A DNA stretch of 64,000 bases, from NCBI GenBank assembly GCA_959022495.1, contig CAUEYX010000006.1:108573-172572 (forward strand), given 5' to 3'. Positions 34,138-43,363 of the stretch are shown piece by piece. Source of the DNA: an uncultured Lachnospiraceae bacterium (lineage in GTDB: Bacteria > Bacillota > Clostridia > Lachnospirales > Lachnospiraceae). The translations under genes and the position numbers were made by a program. Every line of letters starts with the position of its first letter. Position 1 is the first letter of the stretch. The notes beneath the pieces were generated by a model. That model had not been told where the DNA came from. It worked only from the letters and a program-made list of their open reading frames with translations, and did no database searches.

Positions 34138-34419
34138 TTGAAAAAAGTGATCAAATGGTTTAGTATCTTCGCTGTAATCGGAACAGCGATCGGGCTTGCC
34201 GTCGCATATTTCTGCAGGAACAATTCTGACAGCCCGGAAGAGAATGAATCTGACCACACAGAAGAAGAAGATTTTGACCTTGACGCAGATCTGCAGCCCG
34301 CCGCCGAACGGGAGTATGTGTCTCTCAACAAAGAGACCGAGGATACAAAGGCGCAGTCTGACACAGAGGAGAAAGCTGAGGAAACAGCCGAAAAAGACGA
34401 AGAACCAAAGAACGACTGA
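34138..34419 (+). CDS. Small membrane-anchored acidic protein
   Basis: A 93-residue protein starting at TTG 34138; AAAGGAGA 8 nt upstream decides the start, and no in-frame ATG lies nearby. It has MKKVIKWF, one membrane helix (about 6-25), then a soluble tail of about 65 residues dominated by Glu, Asp, Lys and Ser (for example EEDFDLDADLQ), probably disordered. The single anchor with a highly acidic tail recalls YtxH-like small envelope proteins, but no family is certain. A strong terminator follows. Confidence 0.75.
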   Translation: MKKVIKWFSIFAVIGTAIGLAVAYFCRNNSDSPEENESDHTEEEDFDLDADLQPAAEREYVSLNKETEDTKAQSDTEEKAEETAEKDEEPKND

Positions 34420-34434
34420 TCCGTCAGGATAACG

Positions 34435-34468
34435 CATACGCCGGGAAATCATCCCGGCGTATGTTTTT
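34435..34468 (+). terminator. Terminator after the acidic-tail protein gene
   Basis: 12-bp stem CATACGCCGGGA / TCCCGGCGTATG with a 5-nt loop, followed by TTTTT on the plus strand. It may also stop the convergent MocR gene. Confidence 0.85.
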
Positions 34469-34501
34469 CAAGCCAATCTTTTCTCTGTCCATCCGTTTAT
34501 C

Positions 34502-35914
34502 TTATCCACTATTCCTGTCCCAGGCGCAGCGCAGCAGTCCTGCTGCCTTACGGATCTTCTCTTCATTCATATTCGCATAGCCAAGCAGTATAACTGTCTC
34601 GCCTTCCCGCTCTTTTCCATCTACATAATATTCAGACAGACCATATACTTTCACGCCTTTTTCGGCAGCTTTCTTTATCAGTTCTTCCTGGCTCCTCCCA
34701 TCATGAAAGTGCAGGAGCAGATGAACTCCGGCATTTTCTCCTGAGATCTGAATCTCTCCGTCTATCTCTTTCAGCGCTGACAGCAGGGTATCATGCCTGC
34801 ACCGGTACAGCGCCCTGGTCTTATTCAAATGCCGCTCATAATAGCCCTCTTCAATAAATTTCTGAAGAATCAGCTGGTCCACTTTGGATACCGTCGAACT
34901 GATAAAGCCGCATCTTTTTTGATACATCCTGTAGACTGGTTCCGGCAGAACCATATAACTCATGCGGATGGCCGGCGCAATGGATTTGGAAAATGTGCCG
35001 ATATAAATCACCTTCCCGCCGGCGTCATAGCCCTGGAGCGCGGGGATCGGTTTTCCTTTATAACGGAACTCGCTGTCATAATCATCTTCAATGATATACC
35101 GCCCTTCTTTTTCCTCAGCCCACTTAAGCAGTTCCATCCTCCTTCGAATGGGCATAACGATACCCAGAGGATACTGATGAGATGGCATGACAAAGGCGAT
35201 ATCCGCTCCGGAGGCCTCAAGCTCGTCCACACGCATGCCTTTTCTGTCCATATCCACGGTACACACGTCATAGGAAAGATTGGAAAAAAGCCGGTAAGCC
35301 TGACGGTATGTCGGATTTTCCAGTGCCACTCTGCGGCCGTTTCCCAGAACCGCGCACAAAAGCATAAGAAGATAATCATTTCCCGCGCCTACAATGATCT
35401 GTTCCGGCGTACAGTTCACCCCTCTGGCCTGGTGGAGATAGCTGCTGATCGCGCTGCGCAGACCATATTCTCCCTGAGGGCACCCCAGACGGAAAAGTTC
35501 CGCCCGGTCGTCTGTCAGGCATTCCCTGGAAAGTTTTCTCCAGGCATTGTAGGGAAAGCTTTTTAGATCTACTCCATTGGGAGTAAAATCGTATTGGTAA
35601 TCCTGTTCTTTCTTCTGTTCCTGCCTCTGGGCTGTGCCTCCGCTTCCGCTGAATTGATACAGCCCCTCAATCTCGGACACGAAATATCCTCTGTATGGCT
35701 GCGACTCAATATACCCTTCCGAAAGCAGCTGTTCATAGGCCAGTTCCACTGTGCTCCTGCTTACATCCAGATGCCGGCACAGCGCACGGGTAGAAGGAAG
35801 CTTTTCTCCGCTTGGTATCGCTCCCTTCCGGATTTCTTCTTTTATATATAGATAAATCTGTTCATACAGGGGGATCTTATCCCCGGAATTTAAGCTGATA
35901 GTCAGTTCGTTCAT
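34502..35914 (-). CDS. MocR/PdxR-family transcription regulator
   Basis: A 470-residue fusion of an N-terminal GntR winged helix (about 1-75; PSTRALCRHLDVSRSTVE) and an aminotransferase-like PLP domain (about 110-465). The PLP lysine is kept in IGTFSKSIAPAIR. Such regulators sense PLP or amino-compound adducts and often control pdxST, GABA or D-Ala genes, none of which lies nearby. It starts 3 nt after the glnS stop, so it is probably co-transcribed with glnS. Target unknown. Confidence 0.92.
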   Translation of the reverse strand: MNELTISLNSGDKIPLYEQIYLYIKEEIRKGAIPSGEKLPSTRALCRHLDVSRSTVELAYEQLLSEGYIESQPYRGYFVSEIEGLYQFSGSGGTAQRQEQKKEQDYQYDFTPNGVDLKSFPYNAWRKLSRECLTDDRAELFRLGCPQGEYGLRSAISSYLHQARGVNCTPEQIIVGAGNDYLLMLLCAVLGNGRRVALENPTYRQAYRLFSNLSYDVCTVDMDRKGMRVDELEASGADIAFVMPSHQYPLGIVMPIRRRMELLKWAEEKEGRYIIEDDYDSEFRYKGKPIPALQGYDAGGKVIYIGTFSKSIAPAIRMSYMVLPEPVYRMYQKRCGFISSTVSKVDQLILQKFIEEGYYERHLNKTRALYRCRHDTLLSALKEIDGEIQISGENAGVHLLLHFHDGRSQEELIKKAAEKGVKVYGLSEYYVDGKEREGETVILLGYANMNEEKIRKAAGLLRCAWDRNSG

Positions 35915-35917
35915 GTT

Positions 35918-37585
35918 TTATTTGGGCAGTCTGAAAGAACTTTTCAGAGACACAATCCGGTTGAATACAAGATGCTCCGGCGCGGAGTCATGCGCGTCAA
36001 TGCAGAAATATCCATTCCGCACGAACTGGAAGCTGTCATATGCCCCAGCTCCCTCAAAACTCGGTTCCACATAAGCCTCTTTTATCACTTTCAATGAATT
36101 CGGATTCAAATTCAGAGAACCGTCTTCTTTATTATAGACGCCCTTCTCCTCGTCAATCAGATTCTCGTACAGCCTCACTTCCGCCTTCTGCGCGAACGCC
36201 GCGGGCACCCAGTGAATCGTGCCCTTCACCTTTCTTCCGGTAAATCCGCTTCCGGCCTTTGTCTCCGGGTCATAGGTACAGTGGACCTCTGTCACATTGC
36301 CATTCTCGTCTTTGACAAAGCTTTCACACTTCACAAAATAAGCGTGCATCAGGCGCACTTCGTTTCCCGGGAAGAGGCGGAAATATTTCTTTGGAGGTTC
36401 CTCCATGAAATCTTCTCTCTCAATATAGAGCTCCCGCCCAAAAGGCACCTTCCTTGAACCCAGCTCCTCATTCTCCAGGTTGTTCGCCACATCAAGGTAC
36501 TCGATCTGATTCTCCGGGTAATTATCAATCACCAGCTTGATCGGATCAAGTACAGCCATCATACGCGGTTTTTTCATCTTCAGGTCTTCACGGATACAGT
36601 ATTCCAGCATTGCATAGTCCACTGAGCTCTGGGCTTTGGACACTCCGCACATGTCAATAAACATCTTAATGGACTCCGGTGTAAATCCCCGGCGTCTCAA
36701 AGCTGCGATGGACACAAGGCGCGGATCATCCCAGCCGTCCACAATCCCTTCTTCCACCAGCTTCTTAATATAGCGCTTTCCTGTAACCACATTAGTCAGA
36801 TACAGCTTCGCGAACTCGATCTGACGCGGCGGATTCGGGAACTCACACTCGCGCACCACCCAGTCATAGAGCGGCCTGTGATCCTCAAACTCCAGCGTAC
36901 AGATGGAGTGAGTAATTCCCTCCACAGCATCTTCAATCGGGTGCGCAAAATCATACATCGGATAAATGCACCACTTATCTCCGGTATTGTGATGAGTCAT
37001 GTGGGCCACACGGTAGATAATTGGATCTCTCATGTTGATATTGGGAGATGCCATATCAATCTTCGCCCGCAGCACCTTCTCACCGTCTTTATATTTTCCT
37101 TCTTTCATCTCTTCGAAAAGCTGTAAATTCTCCTCGACAGAACGGTTTCTGTACGGGCTCTCTATCCCCGGCTCCTTAAGCGTGCCGCGGTACTCCCGCA
37201 TCTCTTCCGCCGTCAGATCACAGACAAAAGCCTTGCCCTTTTTAATCAGCTTTACTGCGCACTCATACATCTGCTCAAAATAGTCGGAAGCAAAATACAG
37301 ATGGTTTCCCCAGTCCGCTCCCAGCCACTGAATATCCTCTTTGATAGAATCTACAAACTCCATCTTCTCCTTGGTGGGATTCGTATCGTCAAATCTCATA
37401 TGGAACGTCCCGCCGTACTCCTGTGCCAGCCCATAATTTAAAAGGATAGATTTGGCATGTCCAATGTGGAGATACCCGTTCGGTTCAGGTGGAAACCGGG
37501 TGCAGACATGGTCATAGACCCCCTCTGCCAGGTCTTTGTCGATCTCCTGCTCGATAAAATTCTTTGAAACAGCTTCGTTTTCCAT
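35918..37585 (-). CDS. glnS: Glutaminyl-tRNA synthetase
   Basis: A 555-residue class I synthetase charging tRNA-Gln directly. The HIGH-type motif is PPEPNGYLHIGHAKS and the KMSKS-type region is SSRKVPFG-like (EELGSRKVPFGRE). The recognition residues in RFDDTNPTKE are visible, with the anticodon-binding beta barrels at the C-terminus. GlnRS rather than GluRS is supported by the length and the PPEPNGYLHIGHAK form. Leads into the MocR regulator gene. Confidence 0.96.
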   Translation of the reverse strand: MENEAVSKNFIEQEIDKDLAEGVYDHVCTRFPPEPNGYLHIGHAKSILLNYGLAQEYGGTFHMRFDDTNPTKEKMEFVDSIKEDIQWLGADWGNHLYFASDYFEQMYECAVKLIKKGKAFVCDLTAEEMREYRGTLKEPGIESPYRNRSVEENLQLFEEMKEGKYKDGEKVLRAKIDMASPNINMRDPIIYRVAHMTHHNTGDKWCIYPMYDFAHPIEDAVEGITHSICTLEFEDHRPLYDWVVRECEFPNPPRQIEFAKLYLTNVVTGKRYIKKLVEEGIVDGWDDPRLVSIAALRRRGFTPESIKMFIDMCGVSKAQSSVDYAMLEYCIREDLKMKKPRMMAVLDPIKLVIDNYPENQIEYLDVANNLENEELGSRKVPFGRELYIEREDFMEEPPKKYFRLFPGNEVRLMHAYFVKCESFVKDENGNVTEVHCTYDPETKAGSGFTGRKVKGTIHWVPAAFAQKAEVRLYENLIDEEKGVYNKEDGSLNLNPNSLKVIKEAYVEPSFEGAGAYDSFQFVRNGYFCIDAHDSAPEHLVFNRIVSLKSSFRLPK

Positions 37586-37751
37586 TGTATCCTCCTCTGA
37601 TAACGCAAAACTTCATGGAGATTATCTTACCATAAAATGCAAATGACCACAAGAGGCGGATATCCTGCCCGCAGGCGCACATTTCACTTTCCATCCGGCA
37701 GGTTCCGTGCTATACTCTCAAAAGAACGATTGAAAGGAATTTTATTACATT

Positions 37752-39221
37752 ATGAAAAGAGAAAAATTCGGTTCCCGCCTCGGGTTCATCCTTGTATCCG
37801 CTGGATGCGCCATCGGTCTGGGCAATGTGTGGAAATTCCCCTATATGGCCGGCCAGTACGGAGGCGCTGCTTTTATACTGATCTACCTATTATTTCTGGT
37901 CATCCTGGGGATGCCTATCATTGTATGCGAATTCAGTGTAGGACGCGCGAGCCAGAAAAGCATCGCGGCCTCCTACAATGTCCTCGAGCCGGAAGGCTCA
38001 CGCTGGCATTATACCCGCTGGTTCGCTATCGCAGGCAATTATCTGCTGGTCATGTTCTACTCCATGGTCGGAGGATGGATGCTCTATTACTGCTTCCGCA
38101 TGGCCAAAGGCGAGTTCACCGGAATTACCACGGAAACAGTCACAGAGAAATATCAGTCCATGCTCCAGTCTCCAGGCACACTCCTATTCTGGACCATACT
38201 GGTCATTCTGATCTCTTTTGGGATCTGCAGCATTGGGCTTCAGAAAGGTGTAGAGAAAATTATGAAAACCACCATGCTCTGCCTGCTGGCTATCATGGTC
38301 GTGCTGGCTGTCCGCTCAGTAACACTTCCCGGAGCTTCGGAAGGATTGAAATTCTATCTCATACCGGATTTTAAGCGGGTCATAGATAATGGTCTGGGAA
38401 ATGTGGTCTTCGGAGCTATGAGCCAGGCGTTCTTTACTCTGAGCATCGGAATGGGCGGCATGGCGATCTTCGGGAGCTATCTGGACAAATCCCGTTCTCT
38501 TACCGGAGAATCTCTGAGCATTGTGCTGCTGGACACCTTTGTGGCGCTCACAGCAGGCCTGATTGTATTTCCGGCCTGCTTTGCGTTTGACGTGGAGCCG
38601 GGAGCCGGACCGGGCCTCGTATTTATCACACTGCCGAACATCTTTACACAGATGCCGGGCGGACGCTTCTGGGGAGCGCTGTTCTTCCTGTTCCTTTTTT
38701 TCGCCGCTCTCTCGACGATTGTGGGAGTGTTCGAAAATATTGTCTCATTTGGCATGGATTTGTTCGGATTAAGCCGCCGGAAGTCTGTTGGGATTAATAT
38801 CGCAGCCATCATCCTGCTCAGCATCCCCTGCATCCTCGGATTTAACGTTCTCTCCGGACTCCAGCCTCTGGGCAGCGGCTCTACGGTCATGGATCTGGAA
38901 GATTTCCTTGTGTCCAACAATATCCTGCCCCTTGGCTCCGTGATCTATCTGTTATTCTGTACCCATAAAAACGGATGGGGATGGAACAATTTTATCCGGG
39001 AAGCAAACTCCGGCAGCGGGTTGAAATTTCCTCAATTTGTCCGTGGATACATGACTTATGTGCTGCCGTGGATCGTTGTCATCATTTATTTAAAGGGATA
39101 TTATGATAAATTCAGCACACAAAACACAGCCGTGTTCGCTGTATGGATGGTAATCGCGGCGGCCTTCCTGCTCATGGTCTTCATGGTAAGCCGGAAGGGG
39201 CAACAGCCATCCAAAAAGTAA
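37752..39221 (+). CDS. Sodium-dependent transporter, neurotransmitter symporter family
   Basis: A 489-residue LeuT-fold Na+ symporter with 11-12 membrane helices. TM1 carries the unwound substrate/Na+ motif GCAIGLGNVWKFPYMAG, and the GMPIIVCEFSVGR stretch follows. Substrate is probably an amino acid or related amine; not predictable here. TATACT lies about 35 nt before the start, with a poor -35. The ribosome site (AAGGAA) is about 12 nt from the ATG, a wide spacing. It is a lone plus-strand gene with its own terminator. Confidence 0.93.
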   Translation: MKREKFGSRLGFILVSAGCAIGLGNVWKFPYMAGQYGGAAFILIYLLFLVILGMPIIVCEFSVGRASQKSIAASYNVLEPEGSRWHYTRWFAIAGNYLLVMFYSMVGGWMLYYCFRMAKGEFTGITTETVTEKYQSMLQSPGTLLFWTILVILISFGICSIGLQKGVEKIMKTTMLCLLAIMVVLAVRSVTLPGASEGLKFYLIPDFKRVIDNGLGNVVFGAMSQAFFTLSIGMGGMAIFGSYLDKSRSLTGESLSIVLLDTFVALTAGLIVFPACFAFDVEPGAGPGLVFITLPNIFTQMPGGRFWGALFFLFLFFAALSTIVGVFENIVSFGMDLFGLSRRKSVGINIAAIILLSIPCILGFNVLSGLQPLGSGSTVMDLEDFLVSNNILPLGSVIYLLFCTHKNGWGWNNFIREANSGSGLKFPQFVRGYMTYVLPWIVVIIYLKGYYDKFSTQNTAVFAVWMVIAAAFLLMVFMVSRKGQQPSKK

Positions 39222-39251
39222 CAGGCTGATAGAATACGGTTTTTCGCGCAA

Positions 39252-39292
39252 AATAAGGGAGCACTCTGGCAGTCCCGGACTGCTCCTTTATT
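39252..39292 (+). terminator. Terminator after the sodium symporter gene
   Basis: AATAAGGGAGCA pairs with TGCTCCTTTATT (one mismatch) around a 17-nt loop. A/T-rich flanks on both sides suggest it also serves the convergent minus-strand gene. Confidence 0.65.
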
Positions 39293-39340
39293 CTGTCTGG
39301 TCAATTCCCTCTCTTCCGTCATCTTCTGATTTTGCCGGTA

Positions 39341-39709
39341 TCAGACTGCCGAAGAGCCTTTTCCTGCGAACTCTGCTTTTCCTCTCTCAAAATACTTTCC
39401 CACCTCAGCCACCAGCCGGGCAAAGTACAGACAGAGCATGGGATCAGCCTCTGGATGTTCTTTGCGCAGATCGTAATCCTGCACACCGATAAACATCATA
39501 TGCGACGCCTTCCAATCACGTTCAAGCACAGGAAAGAAGTCTGCAATATCATCACATCCGATGCAGAAAAACATTTCAATATTTGACTTCATCGTATGAA
39601 AATACCGATAAAAATACGGCAGTTCTCCATGTTCCACCCCTCTGATAAACTCCATTAACCGCTCCAGCCCATCTCTTAAATCTTCCAGTTCCTCCATACC
39701 TATTCTCAT
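39341..39709 (-). CDS. Uncharacterised 122-residue protein
   Basis: A soluble, mostly helical, acidic protein of no recognised family. It begins MRIGMEELEDLRDGL and has aromatic-rich helices (ELPYFYRYFHTMKSN and MLCLYFARLVAEVGKYF) around a central MFFCIGCDD segment with two cysteines. The frame is open to 39820, but ATG 39709 has GGAGGAAG 5-6 nt upstream. It stands alone between the symporter and the tRNA-Thr promoter. Confidence 0.7.
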   Translation of the reverse strand: MRIGMEELEDLRDGLERLMEFIRGVEHGELPYFYRYFHTMKSNIEMFFCIGCDDIADFFPVLERDWKASHMMFIGVQDYDLRKEHPEADPMLCLYFARLVAEVGKYFERGKAEFAGKGSSAV

Positions 39710-39813
39710 AGTTCTTCCTCCAGCCTGCCCCTGGAAATACCACAGCGTTTCATACAGTATAGCACAGCCATGACGAATATATGGGAAATGACAGAAATCA
39801 TTGCATTTTTTTC

Positions 39814-39843
39814 TTGACAATCCTGCTCTGACTGGTGTATATT
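39814..39843 (+). promoter_or_regulatory. tRNA-Thr promoter
   Basis: TTGACA (39814-39819), 18-nt spacer, TATATT (39838-39843), 30 nt upstream of the tRNA 5' end. Confidence 0.75.
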
Positions 39844-39873
39844 AGTCATTGCGTATGAAACAACATACAACAG

Positions 39874-39946
39874 GCTGTCTTGGCGCAGTCGGTAGCGCGT
39901 CGCCTTGGTAAGGCGGAGGCCGGGGGTTCAAGTCCCCTAGACAGCT
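39874..39946 (+). tRNA. tRNA-Thr (anticodon GGT)
   Basis: Full cloverleaf: acceptor GCTGTCT/AGACAGC, D arm GCGC/GCGC, anticodon stem TCGCC/GGCGG with loop TTGGTAA, T arm with TTCAAGT loop, discriminator T. CCA is not encoded. Confidence 0.95.
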
Positions 39947-39959
39947 TTCTATTTTTTGA

Positions 39960-40015
39960 ACAGAAGAGCCGCAGAGACCATTGATATGATCCCTGCGGCT
40001 CTTCTGTACCTTTTT
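39960..40015 (+). terminator. Terminator after tRNA-Thr
   Basis: 15-bp perfect stem (39960-39974 with 39993-40007), 18-nt loop, then a CC and a run of five T. Confidence 0.85.
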
Positions 40016-40099
40016 GAAACACGTCTGAAACTGCCTTTTTTCATGTGCATAGACCGTAATTGATAGAATCTGCCTCAGCAGATAAAACCGGACTCTGAT

Positions 40100-40546
40100 T
40101 TATAGTGCCTCCGAGTCCAGCAGGATCGTAAACGGACCGTCGTTCACCAGGCTGACCTCCATCTCCGCGCCGAACTTCCCCGTCTGCACCTTGGGTACAG
40201 CCTCTCTGCATTTCCGGATGATATACTCATAGAGCCTCTCCGCCTGATCCGGCGCGCCAGCTTCAATAAAGCTGGGCCGGTTCCCCTTTTTACAGTTCGC
40301 ATAAAGTGTAAACTGGGATACCAGAAGAAGGCTTCCGTCCACATCCGCAAGCGACAGATTCGTCTTTCCATTTTCATCCGCGAAGATCCGAAGCCCGGTC
40401 ATTTTACGGATCATCTTATCAGCCACAGCCTCGGTATCACTGTCCGATACGCCGATCAGGACAAGATATCCCCTGCCGATCTGTCCGATCACCTCTTCAT
40501 CCACGCGTACGGACGCTTCTTTTACTACTTGTATCACAAATCTCAT
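40100..40546 (-). CDS. dtd: D-aminoacyl-tRNA deacylase
   Basis: A 148-residue DTD that frees D-amino acids wrongly joined to tRNA. Both signature motifs are kept: SQFTLYANCKKGNRPSF and the C-terminal NDGPFTI (the family form is NxGPVT). It overlaps the CPBP protease stop by 4 nt and ends the sigH-CPBP-dtd run. Confidence 0.95.
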   Translation of the reverse strand: MRFVIQVVKEASVRVDEEVIGQIGRGYLVLIGVSDSDTEAVADKMIRKMTGLRIFADENGKTNLSLADVDGSLLLVSQFTLYANCKKGNRPSFIEAGAPDQAERLYEYIIRKCREAVPKVQTGKFGAEMEVSLVNDGPFTILLDSEAL

Positions 40547-41400
40547 GGTTCTGCCACTCCTGTACCCTTTTTCTTCTCCCCTGCTCTGAAATGGATCAGC
40601 AGCAAAGTGACAACAAGCAGGGGGACACTGCCCAATATGATCAAGACCAGCAGGATATCCGGAAGGAATCTGCTCTCCAGATCCACCAGAACCGTGCCGA
40701 ACAAATTGTAAACTGCGTGGAGCGCCATCGGTACAAAGATGCTGTCATAACGGTATGCCAGATATCCGAGGAGGAATCCCAGCAGTGCTGTGTAAATCCC
40801 CTGTACAAGATTCATATGGAAAATTCCGAAAAGGACCGCCTGTATGAGATTTGCCACAAGAAAACGCGCCCCTGCCCTGCCCAGATACTGCAGGATCAGC
40901 CCCCGAAATATAATTTCCTCCACGAGGGGAGGCAGAATCAGGGTGGCTGCTGCCCACAAAATCGAATATTGGGATATCCCGGAAGATTCGATCATCTCTG
41001 TGTAATCATTCATAACAGACGGCATCAGGGCATTGATCGCCGCCATAATCAGGGAGGTCACATGCTGCACGGAAAATCCCAGCAGCACAACCCATAGGAA
41101 ACACACGGGGCTTAACTGCCTGGTATGCAGATACAGCGTCTGCCTGATACCCCGTTTTTCCACAAATGCAAAATAGTACCATGGAAGAAATACCGCACAG
41201 GGCAGCATATAAATCAGGCAGGAAAAAAGGTTCATATGATTATCTATGAACAGCTCAAGCCGGTCCAGCGCCGCCGCTCCCCCTATCAATCCTCCTCCGA
41301 TTCCCGCTCCCAGAGAGAGCAGGAGCGAACCGCCGTACAGCAGTACCATCGTTAATCCAAAAACAAGAAAAGCCATCCCATAATTTGCAGTCTTTTTCAT
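40543..41400 (-). CDS. CPBP-family intramembrane metalloprotease
   Basis: A 285-residue protein with about eight membrane helices. The Abi/CPBP motifs are present: EEIIFRGL (catalytic EExxxR), FGIFHMNL and LHAVYNLFG. Family members include Rce1-type proteases and bacteriocin self-immunity proteins; the substrate is unknown. An in-frame ATG at 41427 overlaps the sigH stop, but ATG 41400 has AGGAG 8 nt upstream and gives MKKTAN before the first helix. Confidence 0.88.
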   Translation of the reverse strand: MKKTANYGMAFLVFGLTMVLLYGGSLLLSLGAGIGGGLIGGAAALDRLELFIDNHMNLFSCLIYMLPCAVFLPWYYFAFVEKRGIRQTLYLHTRQLSPVCFLWVVLLGFSVQHVTSLIMAAINALMPSVMNDYTEMIESSGISQYSILWAAATLILPPLVEEIIFRGLILQYLGRAGARFLVANLIQAVLFGIFHMNLVQGIYTALLGFLLGYLAYRYDSIFVPMALHAVYNLFGTVLVDLESRFLPDILLVLIILGSVPLLVVTLLLIHFRAGEKKKGTGVAEP

Positions 41401-41419
41401 CGTTTCATCTCCTGTCTTT

Positions 41420-42049
41420 TTACTCATCCCGGCGGAGCATTTTCTCCGCTTTGTTTTTTATCCTCTGAAGTGCATTGTCGATTGATTTCGGGCTCTTGTC
41501 AAGCAGCTCCGCGATCTTCCTGTAATCTGTGCCCATCAAATGGAGATACAGCACATGGTTCTCAAGAGAACTTAAATTCTCTTTCAGCTGTTCTACAAAT
41601 GCCTCTGTGTATTCTTTTCCGAAATACAAAGCCTCCGGGTCCGTCTCCTGCTCCGGCTCAATCGTATCTATCAAAGGCATGGTCCTCCCATCCTTCTCCA
41701 CCTCACTATCCTCATAAAGAGAAATGTATGTGTTGAGGGGGAGATGTTTTTTCCGCTTTGACGCCTCAATCGCGCTGTACATCTGACGTGACACACACAG
41801 CTCCGCAAAACTGGAAAAGGACGTCCCCTGGGATGGATCATAGTCACGGACTGCCTTGATCAGCCCGATCATCCCCTCCTGGATCAAATCTTCATTTTCT
41901 CCGCCCAGAAGATACATGGCGCGTGCCTTTTTTCTGACCATGGATTTGTATTTGACCATAAGATAGTCCATAATCTCCCGCTCTCCAGCCCTGAGTTTTC
42001 CGATCAGCTGTTCATCCGTCAGTCTGTCATATTTCCCCATATCATTCAC
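41420..42049 (-). CDS. sigH: RNA polymerase sigma factor SigH (Spo0H-like)
   Basis: A 209-residue sigma-70 family factor. Region 2 holds NEDLIQEGMIGLIKAVRDYD and FSSFAELCVSRQMYSAI; region 4 is an HTH with YRKIAELLDKSPKSIDNALQRIKNK. The order rlmB-sigH downstream of cysS and mrnC matches Firmicutes SigH, which starts sporulation and stationary-phase transcription. The frame begins with GTG 42049 close to AAAGGTG; ATG 42040 is an alternative start. Confidence 0.92.
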   Translation of the reverse strand: MNDMGKYDRLTDEQLIGKLRAGEREIMDYLMVKYKSMVRKKARAMYLLGGENEDLIQEGMIGLIKAVRDYDPSQGTSFSSFAELCVSRQMYSAIEASKRKKHLPLNTYISLYEDSEVEKDGRTMPLIDTIEPEQETDPEALYFGKEYTEAFVEQLKENLSSLENHVLYLHLMGTDYRKIAELLDKSPKSIDNALQRIKNKAEKMLRRDE

Positions 42050-42117
42050 CGCACCTTTTGTCGCTCAGACTTCCGCACATTTCCTGGTTCTTCGATTTCC
42101 CGGTCCGGTACGCCGGT

Positions 42118-42900
42118 TTATTTCCCCCGCTGCTGCCGCTGGCGGACAATCTCATATGCCAACACCCCTCCGGCCACAGAAGCATTCAGGGAACTGATCT
42201 CTCCCTTCATCGGAATGCCGGCGATAAAATCACAGTTCTCTTTCACAAGCCTGCTCACGCCGTCCCCTTCATTTCCAATCACAAGTCCAATCGGCCCCTT
42301 CAGATCCAGGCTGTACATGGATTCGCCGTCCATGTCCGCGCATACAAACCAGATCCCTTTCCCTTTTAATTCTTCCATCGTTTTAACCAGATTGGTTACT
42401 TTCGCAACCGGAGTATAATTGAGGGCCCCCGCAGACGTCTTGGCGACGGTCGCCGTCAGTCCCACCGCGCGCCGCTTCGGGATTATGACCCCATGCGCCC
42501 CCGCGATATTAGCGGTCCGTATAATTGCCCCCAGATTATGCGGGTCTTCAATGCCGTCCAGCAGAATGAGAAAGGGATCTTCTCCCCGCTCCTCTGCCAG
42601 TTTCAGCATATCTTCCACCTCCGCGTAATCATATGCAGCGGCATAAGCGATGACCCCCTGGTGCCTGCCTGTCTCACTGAGCTGTGCCAGGCGTTCTTTC
42701 CCGACGAAATTGAGAATCACACCGTGTTTCTTCGCCTCCCGGACAATGGTCCGCACCGGTCCATCCTGACATCCGTCCAGTACGAAAAGCTTGTCAATGG
42801 TCCTGCCTGAGCGGAATGCCTCAAGCACCGCGTTACGCCCTTCAATGACAAGTGTATGTTCCTTATTCTGCCCTGCTTCTTCCCTGTTATTTTCCTGCAT
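42118..42900 (-). CDS. rlmB: 23S rRNA 2'-O-methyltransferase RlmB (SpoU family)
   Basis: A 260-residue SPOUT-fold methyltransferase with an N-terminal substrate-binding domain (about 12-90) and a knotted SAM domain. Motif 1 is LDGIEDPHNLGAIIRTA, motif 2 IGNEGDGVSRL, motif 3 IPMKGEISSLNASVA. ATG 42900 overlaps mrnC by 14 nt and has AGAAGGGA upstream; a longer frame from 42948 lies wholly within mrnC and is less likely. Confidence 0.94.
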   Translation of the reverse strand: MQENNREEAGQNKEHTLVIEGRNAVLEAFRSGRTIDKLFVLDGCQDGPVRTIVREAKKHGVILNFVGKERLAQLSETGRHQGVIAYAAAYDYAEVEDMLKLAEERGEDPFLILLDGIEDPHNLGAIIRTANIAGAHGVIIPKRRAVGLTATVAKTSAGALNYTPVAKVTNLVKTMEELKGKGIWFVCADMDGESMYSLDLKGPIGLVIGNEGDGVSRLVKENCDFIAGIPMKGEISSLNASVAGGVLAYEIVRQRQQRGK

Positions 42901-43363
42901 CTTCTGTTTTCCCTTCTGTTTCTGCCGTCCACATGCTCTTAAGCCCAATGGTCACAAGCTCTGTAAGTCTTTCATATTCCCCGCTTAAATACAGATAACC
43001 GATGAGCGCCTCAAACCCCGTAGCACGCCGGTAATCGGTGATAGACTGGTTCTTGGCCGGGGAAACGCTGCGCGCGTTCCTCCCCCTCCGGTATACGGCG
43101 TGTTCTTCCGCTGTCAGATTCTCCTGCATAGCCCGCATCATGAAAGACTGGGCTGAAGCCTGCACGTAGCGGCTCGTCTCCTCATGGAGCTTATGCACCT
43201 GCCGGTTTCCCCTGCCTGTGACCATCAGCTTAATAATCAGGTCAAAAACACAGTCTCCGATATACGCAAGCACAAGCGGGGAACTGGTGCGCGGGTCCAC
43301 CCGGCCCATCCCCGGAATCTGATTCATATAATGCTCAAACCCGAGCTCTAAGCTTTTTTCCAT
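42887..43363 (-). CDS. mrnC: Mini-ribonuclease III
   Basis: A 158-residue RNase III-type nuclease without a dsRNA-binding domain, maturing 23S rRNA in Firmicutes. The signature LAYIGDCVFDLIIK carries the catalytic acidic residue (usually LAYLGDAVYE). YRRGRNA and the second acidic helix FEALIGYLYLSGEYERL follow. It overlaps cysS by 16 nt and rlmB by 14 nt, as is usual in this operon. Confidence 0.95.
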   Translation of the reverse strand: MEKSLELGFEHYMNQIPGMGRVDPRTSSPLVLAYIGDCVFDLIIKLMVTGRGNRQVHKLHEETSRYVQASAQSFMMRAMQENLTAEEHAVYRRGRNARSVSPAKNQSITDYRRATGFEALIGYLYLSGEYERLTELVTIGLKSMWTAETEGKTEDAGK

